A stretch of DNA of 64,000 bases from Brachionus manjavacas (Eukaryota; Rotifera; Eurotatoria; Ploima; Brachionidae), in contig JAHQIY010000008.1 of the NCBI GenBank assembly GCA_019054805.1, forward strand, positions 1,783,501 to 1,847,500, read 5' to 3'. Positions 36,246-49,506 of the stretch are shown here, in pieces (within the stretch, counting starts at the first letter, position 1; each line of letters opens with the position of its first letter). A program made the position numbers and the translations under genes. The notes beneath the pieces are model-generated. The model ran no database searches. It was not told the origin of the DNA and saw only the letters and a program-made list of their open reading frames with translations.

Positions 36246-36606
36246 CAGTGCATGGATAGACAATGAGATCAATCTTTTAAAAAATCATTTTCCTTTCTGT
36301 ACTTTTTGTACCTTTTCAAAATATTATTTTATTTGGCCCTGTTCCTTTTTGTACTTTTCGTGATCAATGGTAATTTTAATCATTTTATTAAAACTTAAAC
36401 GGGGTCCGGGGCGGAGCCCTGGTTTAGGAATTCGGGAATGCTGAAGGTAAGAAAAATATTAGTTAAAAATATAAAATTTATATTTTAAATATTGATTAAT
36501 AAAAGGTTTTTTTATTACCATTAAGAACAAAAAGTACAGAAAGTACAAAAAGTACAGAAAGGATTTTTACTTTTTAATATTTTCATTGTCTATACCTCCC
36601 CCAGTG
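36246..36606. mobile_element. MITE-like foldback element
   Basis: The ends are CAGTGCATGGATAGACAATG and the complement of CACTGGGGGAGGTATAGACA, then a second inverted pair TCCTTTCTGTACTTTTTGTA. Together they give imperfect terminal inverted repeats of about 65 bases on a 361-bp element with no coding capacity. GTACTTTTTG-like units recur inside. I found no clear target duplication. The CA(G/C)TG end suggests hAT-type but is not proof. Confidence 0.65.
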
Positions 36607-39600
36607 TGCTATTGCTTTATTTTATTAGTCAGGTGATGAAATAACAATCAACGAAATAGGTATGACCGCAAGAGACCAGAATGATGACGAATCATAATGA
36701 AAAAAGAATAATTTTTTTAAATTTATTGCTTAACTTTTTTTTTAATGGACTCTAAAACAACAAAATATGGCAAATCTTTTCAAAAGATATTGACAATTTA
36801 ATAAAAAATCTGTTAAAATCAATTTAGAAAGCTAAAATAGTGAGACCTAAATTTCATTTTATGTGGAAAATCATATTATAGCTATTAATTTTGTTACTAG
36901 ATGAGAATCAAAACAAGTAGATGAGAATCTTTGTAATTGAACAGCATTTTTTGTTCAGGTATAAAATTCAGAATAAAAAATTTAGCTTACATATAAAAAG
37001 ATACATTAATAGGTGCTCATGCTGGCGAAATTCTTGTGTCATGGAAAAATGATCTTCAAAATTAAAGTGAACTTAGGCAAAATATCCAAGCAGTCGAAAA
37101 ATTCCAAAGCTTAAAATCTGAAATATTTATCTGAAATATGAAATCGAATTCACTTTTGGATGATATTAAAACATTTAAGCATAGTTTTTATTTGAATTCA
37201 GAAAATAAATCAAAGTTAAATTTAAACAATTTTGATTCTTTTTAAAATTAAATTTTGATTTTAAAATTTTAAATTAATTAGAATTTTTGTTCAAATTAAA
37301 TATGAATGTACACATTTTTAATAGAAACATTCATGGATTGCTTGAGCAATTTGCTAAATTAACTATCAATTAATATATCAGAAGTTGTTTAGATTTGTTA
37401 AAGTTTGTTCAAGACTAAATAGGTTAGCTACAAGATCAAACCTGTAACCACACCATAACACCTGTAGACATTCAAACAGAATCCAAATAAATATAAATTC
37501 AAGCATCAAAAAAATTCAAATAATTTTTTTAGATGAAATTTTAATTTAAATTTATAAATTAATTTTCAATTAAAAACTTGAATTTCATACTTAAGTTTTT
37601 ATAAAATTTTAATATAAATTTTAATGTTCGTTTTAATATTCCATATTTTATTTCAACTCTAGAAAAATTGATTTTATTCTTTTTTAAGATGGAAGAATTA
37701 TGGAAATTCATTCTTTAAGTTATAATCAATTTAATTTTTATTCCTTAAATGTTTTTCTAAATAAAAGATGAGTTTTTGAATCTTCTATTCATATTGTAAT
37801 TCCTGACGAAGATTTTTGGTTTTTCAGAATACTTAAGAAACTCATCTCTGAGACAATTTCCGTCTTCAATTATTCAGCTTGATATCAAGTTTTGGATTTC
37901 AATTTTTTCTAAAATTTCAAATGATGTTTGATCTCCGAGTTTGTGTACCAATATCAGTGATGAAATTACATAATTGTTAAATAAATAATCTTTCAAAAAT
38001 CCCTTAAATCAAACACTCTTGTTTTTCAGACGATTTTGATTGAAGTTATTAAATCAATAGTTATTGAATTAAATTTGGAGAAAAATAGATTTGAGTTTTA
38101 TTCATGAAGCACCGAGTCAACTCTAAAAAATATGACATCAATGATTCTTTGCAAATATCAGTATAAAAATTGTCAAAATTAAAGATTCTATGAAGAAATT
38201 TTATTTAGATAATCATTATTTTTTTATTATTAACCAAATAGAAAAAGATTATATGCAGATGCCGAGATTATTGGTCCTTATTAATCACTAAGCAAATTTT
38301 TTATAAACTCGAAATATGATATTAGTCTTGCAAGAGTTTCAGTTGATCTGAGTATAAAAAGATGTAGAGGATGTTTAAAAAATAATGTTGAAAACTGTGA
38401 TTTGTATAAAATGTTTCTATTTTATAATTTTGGCAAACTGAATGGTAGTGGCATTCGCAGTGTCTTCTCCAAAGTTCTTAAATGTCTTTTGTTAATAAAA
38501 AAATTCATAAAAACCTGTTACCATTTATTTTCAATTAGTTTTATAAGAATTTGGTCAAATCAATATCAAGGTTCCTTTTCAATTAAACAGCTAAAAGAAA
38601 TGAACCAGGAATGTTACTTTCACTAATGGTTTTCTCCGTTATGTTAATAATTATTTATAGTGGGATTGACGTAGAATGATGCAAAAAAAGCGAGAATGAT
38701 GTAAAAAAATAAATAAAATAAAATAAACTAAAGTTTTGTCTTTCTAAATAAATTTAAAAAATAAAATAGAATGTTTTCATTATTGTGCTAGTCACATGAT
38801 TTTATTGAATTAAAAGAACTACTAGAAATTATTTTTCAAATTATTGTTCAAATTAGTTCAATATTTTACTGTTTGCAGAACCATTTTTGTACAATCAGAA
38901 ATTTTATTAAAATTTCAAATTACCCGAGTTTGACATTCTTAGAATATCAAAAGGCGCGTCTATATCTTTAATTTCAATTGACGAATAATTATTTTATAAA
39001 TTTATCTGATTAAATGAGATTTTTCTAAAAATTAAAAAATAGAAGGACTTCGAATCTGGATTGATAGAATTAAAAAAAAAGACTCAAGAGTGAAGAAAAT
39101 TATTTTGTAATAGATACAAAATATATTCAGGATCTTTCTAAAAAAAAAATTGCTTATCATGAATCTATGCCAGGAAAAGAAGGTACTAAAATTATTTTTA
39201 ATAAAAGAGGTTAATTTTAATGGGGTCAAACATACTTAAACCCCATTTACTTCTTAATCACTTAGAATAACTCCTTTTAATCTCGACTAAGAAACTATAA
39301 TATGAATTGTTTTTTTATATAGCGCTCTATTTTATAAGTCGATTTTATAATTTGTATCATTCTTTAATTAAATTTTAAATAAAAATTTTCACGAACTTCG
39401 CGCCTTTAACTCTTTTTATTTATTTCTATTATTTGCATCAACGTTCTACCACACTGACTCACCAATACTTGTTAAATGGATTCAGAAACTTAGATCCTTT
39501 GATTTCAAACCACTGAAGCGTACAAACCAAATTAATCAATTGGCATAAAAAGGCAAAATGTTAAGAATTTTACATTTCCCAACATTTATGTCCCATTTGT

Positions 39601-39609
39601 AGTTATAAC

Positions 39610-39836
39610 TAGGGGTGGGAAACCAGTTCGAAAGCGGTTTAAAAGAAACTCGGTTTTCGAACCGGTTCAATTTTGAATAATAGAAATATAAAATATTTTT
39701 ATTTCTATTTTTTATATAAGAATTGAACTTTTCTCAATTGTTTAATTGAAAAAATAAAAAATTAAAAAAGAAAAAAAAAGTCTTTAGATCAAAAATCTTT
39801 TTTTATTCTTTGGAAATAGCCGGTTTCTCACCCCTA
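39610..39836. mobile_element. hAT-type MITE, 227 bp
   Basis: Terminal inverted repeats TAGGGGTGGGAAACC and its complement (one mismatch) bound a 227-bp AT-rich interior. The flanks GTTATAAC (39602-39609) and GTTAGAAC (39837-39844) are an 8-bp target duplication with one change. TAGGGGTG ends and 8-bp duplications are typical of hAT-derived MITEs. Confidence 0.75.
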
Positions 39837-41486
39837 GTTAGAACGTATGTTGTCTTAGTCACTACGCTTGTACAAAAATTTGAGACCAGAGAATACTTTG
39901 ACAGGATCACTCAACTCGAAGTTCCATCAAAAAGTTAAATGTAATTTTATTGTATTGTCTCTATATTGAAAATATATTGAAAAAAAATAAAAAAATTATT
40001 AAAGAATTGTTTTGGTTGAACACCTAATAAACTACGGAACAAAGAATAAGTATGGATTTTTTTTTTAAATATAGAATTTTTCAATGTAAAATGAAAAAAG
40101 TTACTTTTAACCGATTTTAAACAAAAAATTTAAATAAAAAAAAATAAAAAATAGATCAAAAAATTTTTCTTTCATTTTGTACTTGTTCCATATTTTAATA
40201 GGGATTCCATAAAAAAACATTTATAAAAATTCTGTATTTTTTTTGAAATTCCATTCATTATCTAATTCCATATTCGGTGATTCATTAGGCGAGTAGTGAA
40301 AAAAAATCCATGTTTTAGAGTTTTATTTCGTTCTGACTTTCAGTGGTCCGTTCCGTTTCAACCTATGATTATAAAAAAAAATTGGTTTCTATTTAAATTA
40401 AAAACCATCCAAAAAAATTTGCTTTTTTATATTGTAATATTTTTGATCAGTTCCTACTTTTTAACTGTCACGATCTAATAACATAAATTTTTAATTCTTT
40501 AATTATGATTTTTCAAAAAAGGAGACAATTTTGTTCAAATTATTCATTTGTACTTTTTCCAAAATTTTCAATTTCACAAAGCTACTTATAGAACAATATA
40601 ATTCTATGAGCTTAACCCGGATCACTGCATTAATTACTATTGATACAATTAGTATAATAATAATTTTTTTATAAAATTTTTATCAATGAATTTAAATCGA
40701 TCTTAAGTCTTAAAAAAATAATAAGAATCAAATTCACTATGCATGTATTTTTACAGATAAACAAACACTTTTATTTCATTTTGCTTATCTTTATCTCATT
40801 TAAACTAAATTTTTAGTATGAAGGAGCTATATAAAGATAAACATAAATATAAATAAAAATAAATAAAATTATTCACTAATTCAACTATTTCCATTATGGT
40901 GCTAAGTGCTAAACCGTGGTGATTTGGACCACAATGTTTACTAAAATTTACTAAACATTTAATTAAACATACTTTTATAGGGTAGTTGAAAGTAAGGCTT
41001 GATTTACAAATGACTCAACATGATATTCTAATAAATTGTTTATTTTGATGATAGATAATAGCATTTTCTTATTGTTAGAAAATGAAATTTATTTATATTT
41101 TTGTTGTGTTAATTTTAAGATAAATAATTTAATTTTAAAAATTCATTATCTTTAGAGTTTTTAACAAATAAAACAAATTTATATTTATTTATTCAAAAGT
41201 TTAATTAAAATTATATATCAACTAAAATTTTCAGAAATTTATTTTAAATTTTTTTTTATAATTAAATCACATGAACAACAAAATAAAAAGTTCGCTTAAA
41301 ACAAAATAGGGTCTCGTGACAGTTTTTGTTATTTGATAGCATTAAATTTTAGTTCGGAAAAGTTTGATTGTTCTGCAGAATAAACTTATAGAATTTTTCA
41401 AATTTTAATATCCCTTGCTTTATATTTGAATTAGGAAATCAAATAAAAATTTAAATTTTTATTAAAAAATTAATCAATTTCAGTCT

Positions 41487-42452
41487 TTAATCAGTTTTTT
41501 TTAGTGGTGACTGTTTGACAACTAAAAATCCGTCCATCAAATAACCCAATTTATATAAAAGCGCAAGAATGATTAAAAGCCCGCCAAAAAACATGCCTCT
41601 TTGGAATTGTGTCAAAACTTCCATTACTGGATACACCCAAAATCCACCATATTTAGCCACTACCAAAACCCTTCGAAAAAAAAGTTTATTCTAATTCTAG
41701 AATTTAAAAAAATTACCATATCAAATAACCTAGTCCAGCTAAAATAGTAGGAACTACACCGATAATGAATGATTTTGCGAATTTATGTTCATTCCAAGAG
41801 CTTTCAATTAAAACAGCAATTAAAGGTAGCGTGTGCATGATATGATTATGCCATCCAGGTATAATAGCATCGAATTCTTTGGGAAATATTAGATCTCTAT
41901 CAATCGAATAAATGCCCCAAAATGAAAAAGTAACAAACTTAAAATAAAAAATTGAATTAAGTTGTTTTGACAGAATTAATTTTTTTAATTTACTGATCCG
42001 ATTGGAAATGCCAATGATTTGAAAATGAAATTTAAGGTTGATTTAAATGAAGTTTTAAAATTTAGCAATTTCAATAGTTCATCTGTTGTACACAAACCAA
42101 AAAATACCAATTGAAGCACCTTTAAGAAAGAGTAAAATAAAATTTGGCATTGAGGGATACTAAAATAAAATCTAAAATTTTTGTTCTAAAATTTTTGGTT
42201 TCCTTTCCCATAAAATCAAAAAAAACGAAATTAAAAAAAAGCATTTGAAAAACAATTGAAGATCGATGAATGATAAAAAAGATAAATTACCATATCTAAA
42301 GAAGTTAAATATTTGTAACGACCACCAAAGCTTTTATCATGAACAAACAGTGAATCAGAATTTTCGGAAACATCTTCTATTTTCCGGCCGAGTCCGATCG
42401 CAAATAGAGCAAAAAAAATCAAGTAAAGAGAAAATTTTAAAAATTTATTCAT
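41487..42452 (-). CDS. AIG1: AIG1/ADTRP-like membrane hydrolase
   Basis: AIG1 and ADTRP are multi-pass membrane threonine hydrolases that cleave fatty acid esters of hydroxy fatty acids. Four exons (42291-42452, 41994-42119, 41717-41937, 41487-41670) give 230 residues, the usual length. Hydrophobic segments occur at residues 5-21, around VLQLVFFGLC, in SFIIGVVPTILAGLGYLIWV and in FFGGLLIILALLYKLGYL. Family motifs are GGRYKYLTSLDM, VTFSFWGIYSIDRDLIFPKE, GWHNHIMHTLPLIAVLIE (containing the conserved His of NHxMHT) and KYGGFWVYPVME. The gene is divergent from INTS14, 932 bases between start codons. Confidence 0.9.
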
Positions 42453-43384
42453 TTTAGATTTGAATTATTACTAAGGTAATATCTAGAAAATTTAAATAGA
42501 CATTGATAAAAAAAGCTTTGTCACTTGAGTAAGAGTAAAGTCTATTGCATTAGATAAATCTTAAAACTATTTAATGAGTATTTTTTTAAAGGAGCCTTTT
42601 AAATCTTAAAAGAACTTAAGTTAATTCGGTAAATACTTGATTTTTGAAAATATTTAAATATAATTTCAAGTATGTCAAACATAATTGTTAATTAACATTG
42701 ATTTTTTATTTTAATTTTAGCTTCAAATAATTAAAATGTTAGCACATTTTTAATCAAATAATTAGCTTATTTTCAAAAAAATATTAGAAATTTTTTGAAA
42801 TGTTCTCGAGGTATTTTTAAATTTTGATTAAACATGATCAAAATTAAATATAAATGTCTATAATTTTTAAATTAAATAAATAAATCATTTTTATTACTTT
42901 ATTTTATTATAAATTATTTAATGATTTTTGATTCGAAATATTGAATTTCTTGTAAAATTTTCATTAAAATAATTTTTGAATAAAATTTGGAATTTAATAA
43001 AAAATTAGTTACTTTGATTTGCCAGGTGCTAATTTATATCAAAGTCAATAATTTAAGCCCTTTTTTAAGCAAAAAAAAATTCAAAGATTTTTATTAGTAA
43101 AAAAAGCCTTTAAAAATTTTGATAAAAATTTAGACAACCCACTACAGTTTTATGTCTTTTTTAATTACCTTAAATAAAATTTTTATTCCTCGATTAATCT
43201 AAATGCTTTGATTCAGCAGCATTTGATATTTTTAAATTAAATAATTTTCATTAAAAAATAAAATAAAATTAAAATGAAATTATTTAAAAAAATGTTAATT
43301 TTTTTATGCATTTAATTAAAGTATTTAATAAATAATTATTTTTAATTTTTAATTTGAATTTTTTCTAACTTCAATTGATTGAAT
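42453..43384. other. Divergent promoter region
   Basis: AT-rich spacer between the AIG1-like and INTS14 start codons. It should hold both promoters. No specific motif is convincing. Confidence 0.4.
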
Positions 43385-46300
43385 ATGCCACTGGCCATAA
43401 TAATTGACAATTCTTTGTCTATGCATAAAGAGATAAATGAGAATGGACTAAAAACATCAAAAAGAGAAATAGCCAGTTTGCTTTGCGAAAAATTGATAGA
43501 TCTCGTAGCCTCTCGTGATAAATACGAATTTATATCTTTGGTAAATTAAATATTGCTAAAAAATATACTTATTTGTTAATCAAAGTATAAAGGTATCTGT
43601 TTCGTCGAATGCTCAACTACTTACAGAATTTACTCGAGATTTTGCCAAAGCTAAACAATCTCTAAAAATTACCAAACCAGGTGATTGCTTCAATCTTGAA
43701 TCTGGTTTGAGTAAAATTAGCGAAATGGTCATTGATACCTTTGGTTGTTTTACCAATGTTCAAATTTTAATATTGACTAATGAAGTTGATAATTCGACTC
43801 AAGAATATTCAATTAAAAATTTTTATTCAAAACTAAAAGAAAACAAAGAGATTGTAAACAATTTTTTAGAATCAATCGGGTTCGATTACGATGAGAATAA
43901 GTATTTTAAAAATTCAATTCTAAATAATGACATATTAAATTCAAACTTTAACTTTGAATTTAACAAAAAATTATCTGGTACAATTTTACCATTTTCATTT
44001 CCAAATCGATTAGATGTTATCTGTTTACAGGAGAAAACTAGTCACGCCGAATCCGGATACTTTGAATTCGACGATGATAATTTTAGTTTTCGTTTTGTAA
44101 AATTAAGCAGTCAAGATTCAAAAATAAATTATTTAAATGAGATTGTTGGCTTAAATGGCTCAGATGGAAAAGTGTTTTGTGTTGAAAATTTAAATAACAA
44201 ATTTATTTGTGAAAATTTTTTACCACAATTTTCCGATTCTTTATTTGATCCCTTTGATTTTGAACTAAAATGCGGAAATTTAAAATCAATGATTAATCTT
44301 GTTCCTTCGCCAATAAATAAAAAGTAATTTCTTATAAATAAAATTTTAATTATTAATTAAATTAAATAAATTTTGAGGTCTCGATTTTACGGATATCTAG
44401 GCAAAGAGCTTAGTTCTTCAATTGAAATAATAGGGTTCATAAACATTCCCGATTTTGTGACGCCACAAACTATTTCCAGACATGCTCTTGTTCCAAGTAA
44501 TATTAAAAAAATGTATCTTATTTGTTTAAAATTTATTTATTAAAAGGTGAAAATATTCAAAATGAAGAAAAAAGTTCATTTTTTATGTTGCTTTATACAA
44601 GTCTTAAGTCAGAGAATATGGCTGCCGTAATTAAAATTTCGGCTGATTCCTACGGAGCCATTAACTGTGGAACCGATGGCAAAACAGACCCGAAAAAAAA
44701 GTCTCATCTCACTCTGGCAATTTTTAGACCAGGTAATTTACAAATTTTAATTAAAATACCTTTTATTCATTTAATAAGGCCGAGCGGCAAATAGCTATAA
44801 AAAGAATATTATTTTATGAAAGATAACTATCTTATGTTAAATTAATTAAAGGGGACTTATTTCAATCAATAATTAATTTCAAATACCTCTGAATTTGAAA
44901 AAAAATTCAATATATTTAGGCTTTTAGTTTTTTTAGGCTATTTGATTATCAGACAGTTCCTGGCTTATTGAATATTTTGAATAGTTTTAAATTACCAAAG
45001 GGTTATCTGCTTTTTTAGATTTCTAGCTTTAGATGGGAAGCGTCCGCTCAGTTTTTGAATCATGCCAAAAAAATTTAAAAAAGAAAAAAAAAAACACTAA
45101 TTTTGCAAATCGACTTCTTCAGAATAATAGCCTTGGGGAAATCTATTTAAAATTTTTAAAAAGACCATTTTCAATAAATTAAAAATAGAAATGTTCATTC
45201 AGACAAATGTCTTTATTTTTTAAAAAAATAGTATCTTTAAAGAATCTTATCTTTTAGATATTTTAATTATTTAAATTATTTAATTTGTCAACCATGACCT
45301 GCAAAAATTCAAAAGCAAAATAAGATATGAAGATAAAATTGCTTTAAATAGAATTAGTCTGATCAATAAAGACAAAATAAATTCTTTAAAAAATTCCGAA
45401 ATTAATTAATTAAAAATACTTTTATCTTGAATCGGCTCTGAAAATCTTTTGGGAACTGATATTAATATTGACGGATTTAAAAATTAATTGCTTTTGATAA
45501 TTTTTTAATTAAATTTAATTTTGATCAAAAATAATTATTGTTATTTCAAAAATGTTATTTTTTAATCATTTTGTATTAAAACTAAGTGTCGAAAATGTTT
45601 CATTTATAGTGTAGACTATTTTATGATAGAAAAAAATATTTCATTTAAATTAATGCTTTTCTTGGACTGTTGATTAGAAAATATAAAATTATGATTCATA
45701 AAGAACAAAATTTAAATGAAAAAATTCAAAACGTACAAAAGTGACTTACGGAATGAATTATTTTTTTTATAAAAATTGAAAATTTAATTTTTTTATTTTC
45801 TAAATTACTCAAATAACAGAATTTCTTCATTTGAATGTCGATCACTTTTAGAAATATAATATTTTTTGTTCATCTCTCTCTGGACAAACTTGTGCCAAGC
45901 AAAATTTCAATTTCGTTCTTAAATAAAAATCAAAGCCCTGATATTTTTTAATTTAATTCATATTGAAAAAAAATAATTCTCGAATTTTATTAAAATATGA
46001 AACATGCCTAAATCCTAATTTTAAACAGATTTAAAAAATTTAAACTGGAATTTAATTACGAAATCAATTAAAAAATTGTAGATTTTAGTTCTATAGAGGC
46101 AATGCTCTCGAAAATAAATGCACCTGAAACAAAAATAACTTCTTCACCAGCCAAAGGACAAGTACAGCGACCTGAATATACAAAAAGTTATGCCAAAAGC
46201 TGCATAGTCTGGTACAGAGCGGTCAATCTTCAGTCCGATGTTCAGAAAATATTCAGAAATGCTAAAAAAATGAACGAAAAAATGCCAATATTTTATAAAG

Positions 46301-46583
46301 TAAAAATTGCGTTCATTTTTTGTGAATTTGTTTTATAATTTCTAAGGAGCTTAACCGAGTCCGAAAGGCTGCCATAACATTTGGGATCTACGAGCTTTTT
46401 CAGGGCTTAAGCAAAATGTTCGAAAGGGAACTGGTCAACTCGGCAAGCAGCTACAATGCCGAAGCGAGCGCTCAGCTTGGACATGTAATTAGATGCCTTA
46501 ATTTGCCAGAATACAAAGACTACAGAAGAGACATTCAACCGTGGACTGGTCCACAGGCGCATTCAAAACCGGGTCGGAAATAA
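43385..46583 (+). CDS. INTS14: Integrator complex subunit 14
   Basis: INTS14 (VWA9) is part of the Integrator complex, which cleaves snRNA and promoter-proximal transcripts. With INTS10 and INTS13 it forms a nucleic-acid-binding module. Six exons (43385-43540, 43593-44323, 44378-44496, 44547-44732, 46097-46299, 46347-46583) give 543 residues. The VWA domain opens with MPLAIIIDNSLSMHKEI, which keeps the DxSxS metal site, and includes TRDFAKAKQSL and LPFSFPNRLDVICL. Then come FELKCGNLKSMINLVPSP, SIEIIGFINIPDFVTPQTIS with RHALVP, SFFMLLYTSLKSENMAAVIK, KKKSHLTLAIFRP, SCIVWYRAVNLQSDVQKIFR and NAKK, and ELNRVRKAAITFGIYELFQG. These follow vertebrate INTS14 in order. The fourth intron (44733-46096) is 1.36 kb; the others are about 50 bases. 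Confidence 0.92.
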
Positions 46584-47043
46584 AACAAATTTATTGATTT
46601 AACATTTTATTTTTGAATTGATGTAAATAAAAAAAAATTTGATAAAACTTTGTAAAGTTAAAAATGAGAAAAATAAGTGTTACATAAATCGTTAGGATTG
46701 AGTTTTTTTTTTCTAAATTAAAATTTACCTGAAATATTGCATTAAAATTCAAATTTTTGCATTCATAACAAAGCGCAATAATTGTTTGCTAAATTTTGCT
46801 CATATTTTTTTGCTGGCTGCATTTTTAATGCACCCTCAATATAATTATTATATTCGATAGCGTTGTAGAAATATATATATTAAACTATTTAGTTCTATAA
46901 GTGAACACTGCTGAAAATATATTAAATAACAACCTAAAGTTTATGTTCACGCTATTAAATAATCAAATAATGTCGGACATGAATCAATTTTAAACCTATA
47001 TGAATTTTTGTTTAGATCATACCATTTAGGTCCCTTTTTTCAA
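46584..47043. other. Short spacer
   Basis: 460 bases between INTS14 and CYC1 on the same strand, with an AATAAA at 46626-46631 that suits the INTS14 3' end. The rest should hold the CYC1 promoter. Confidence 0.4.
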
Positions 47044-48089
47044 ATGTTCAAATTGTTTAAATCAAAAAAAGTAGCCAAAAATTTGGTAATTTTTTTATTC
47101 AACAAAAATAAAGTAATTGTTTAATATTTGAGAATTTAAATCAAGGCTATCGGATTAGCAAGTGCCACCACCGCCTCTGGCCTGGGTCTAGCTTTGGCAT
47201 TGAACGTTGATTTATTTGCTTCGGACCACGGCTGTTATCCGGCCAAATACCCATGGTTTCACGAGGGACTCTTCAATACTTATGACCACGCCAGGTATTC
47301 ATTCAACCAAATTATAATCTAAATTTTTAATCTCAATTGCTCAAGTATTCGCCGTGGTTACGAAGTGTACAAACAAGTGTGCGCTGCTTGCCACAGTATG
47401 CGATACACATACTACCGTCATTTGGTCGGTGTGTCGCACACTGAGGACGAGGCCAAGGCCGAAGCAGCAGAGTCAATGGTAACTGATGGACCTAACGAAG
47501 AGGGAAACATGTTCCAAAGACCGGGCAAGTTGTCCGACCCTCTGCCAAGTCCGTATCCTAATGACGAAGCGGCCAAAGCTGCCAATGGAGGAGCTCTGCC
47601 ACCTGATCTATCATTGATTGCTTTCGCCAGAAACAACGGAACCAACTACATATTTTCATTATTGACTGGTTATCATGATCCTCCAGCGGGTGTTGAGGTC
47701 AAAGAGGGTCTTCACTACAACCCGTACTTTAACGGAGGATGGATTGCCATGGCCAAGGCTCTGTATGATGAAATAATCGAATATTCAGATGGAACTCCAG
47801 CTACGACCAGCCAATTGGCCAAGGATGTAACCGAATATTTAAGATGGTCATCGGAGAAGTCACATGACGAAAAGAAAAAACTTTTACTCAAGGTAAATTA
47901 AGATAACATGAATAATACATTTATTAATTTATTTTTTTTAATTAATTTTATTATTAAAAAAAGACATTTTTGATTTTCCCGCCAATATTGGCTTTGTTTT
48001 ATGTCTACAAGAGAAGAGTGTTCACGGTAATGAAATCACGTAAGCTAATGTTTAACCCAACTAAAAGCTCCGGTTCTGGAAAACATTAG
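47044..48089 (+). CDS. CYC1: Cytochrome c1, heme protein of complex III
   Basis: Cytochrome c1 carries electrons from the Rieske protein to cytochrome c in the mitochondrial inner membrane. Four exons (47044-47085, 47146-47294, 47346-47892, 47964-48089) give 287 residues. The basic N-terminus [14 protein letters not shown] and hydrophobic [19 protein letters not shown] form a short bipartite import signal. Mature sequence starts near [15 protein letters not shown]. The heme site is VCAACHSM, with the axial Met likely in [10 protein letters not shown]. Other family blocks are [49 protein letters not shown] and [20 protein letters not shown]. The C-terminal anchor is [18 protein letters not shown] then KSRKL. 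The presequence is shorter than in mammals. Confidence 0.96.
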
Positions 48090-49340
48090 AATTAAAGAAA
48101 AAAAAATTAAAATCAACAAAACTTAACAAAAAATTTCTAGTTATTTATTTTTTCTAAATTAAAAAAAAAAAACAAAAAATTGCCTAATATGTGTTAAACT
48201 TTTTTTGTGGCGATCAAACAAAAAGACCAGGCAAAATGTTAGATTGACTTGATGAAAAAAATGAAATAAAAAAATAAATTTAATAAAAATTTCCATTAAA
48301 ATTTTTTGTTTATTTTTCTTCTTTCAATAGAGCAATTTCAGTATTATACCGGAAAACTTTTTCTCTTGACAATTTAACCAGTTGTCAAGCGAAAAATTTT
48401 ATTTACTTTTTTGTTCTAATCAAAACATAAAAATTGCAAGATAAGTTTTTGGAAAAAAAAAAGCGAAAAAGTTTTATTTTTGTTTCGACCATGTGGAAAA
48501 TTTAGGACAGTTTTGTAAGGCTAACAATTAAGAAGCTCTGGGAATGAGTATCAATAAATTTTGTTCATTTAAAAAAAAACAAAAAACAATGAAAAAAGTG
48601 ACATACTGATTTACTAAAAGCATTAACAGCAAGACGGATTAGTTGAGTAAACCAAAAAACAGTCGGTCTACTCATTTTAGAAGGATTCAATTTATCTCGA
48701 CAAGGTTTTCGATTAAGATTTAATCTTAAATAAATAAATTTCAATTAAACTAAAAACTAAAAAAAGAAAGAAAAAAAGTTACATCCTAGCAACCATGATG
48801 GGCAAGATAATCAATAGAGATAAAATGTTTTTTTAATTTTTGCCCAACAAAAAATAAAATCTTTTTCTGATCAACCAAGATCAAAAGGCAAATGAGTTAT
48901 TTATTTTCTAGTCGAAATCAATTTCTGATTTTATTAATTAAGCGATTTGATTTTTTTGTTAAATTTTCAAATTGAATAAATATTGGATTTTAATTTTGTG
49001 TATTTTGATTAATCTTAATGATACTGCTAATTATTTACAAGAGTATTCACAGTTTGTTTATTCATTAATCTATTCATTAAACACACACACAAACACCACT
49101 CGTGCAATCGTTGTGGCCAGGCTTCCTGTTTAATCTGGAAAAGAAAGGGGAATTTTGGTGGCTGGCCAAGGCCGAGTGTGCATTGTGTGCCCGCGGCGCT
49201 CAATTTGAGGTGCTTATGTTTAGGTGAATCGATTGAGCTTTTCCATAAACATCAATCAATCAATCACTTCAAGTATTTGGGTACTTTTAAACTATTCGCT
49301 TGGAGCTAGGCAAAAAGTATGTTTAAAAACAACTGTAGCT

Positions 49341-49506
49341 GGTTGTGGGAGTCGAAGAAGCATGGGCTACAGCTTAAACGTGATCAAAATTTGACTTTTT
49401 TTTATTGAAAGATTAGATGTATGATTAATATGAAAAAATCAAAGAATATATCAACTGGAATAAATTAAAATGTATCAAGTAGTGGTAAATAAGTGTACAA
49501 AAGAAG
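49341..49506. repeat. Direct repeat, copy 1
   Basis: GTGGGAGTCGAAG...AACGTGAT...TATCAACTGGAATAAATT...TATCAAGTAGT...AAATAAGTGT recurs in the same order and orientation at 49968-50147. Confidence 0.7.

Larger units (their letters stand above)
34936..41486. other. Gene-poor region, 6.5 kb
   Basis: No gene is supported. Visible structures are a pair of direct repeats at 35.2 and 35.9 kb, a short reading frame near 35510-35660 on the - strand (DQGTLVDQLKAVSKKLDIND) of unknown origin, and two MITE-like elements at 36.2 and 39.6 kb. The rest is AT-rich without structure. Confidence 0.45.

Noticed and set aside
43385-44327. VWA domain first suggested a TFIIH p34 (GTF2H3) gene
   Set aside because: The downstream exons match INTS14 in order (LKCGNL, EIIGFINIPD, LQSDVQKIFRNAKK, ELNRVRKAA), and there is no C-terminal zinc region of p34.
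46097-46583. Possible separate small gene (LYR/NDUFA6-like) at 46.1-46.6 kb
   Set aside because: The segment joins in frame to the upstream INTS14 exon and corresponds to the INTS14 C-terminal helical domain.
47418-47645. Open frame on the - strand inside cytochrome c1
   Set aside because: Antisense shadow of a conserved coding exon; no family resemblance.
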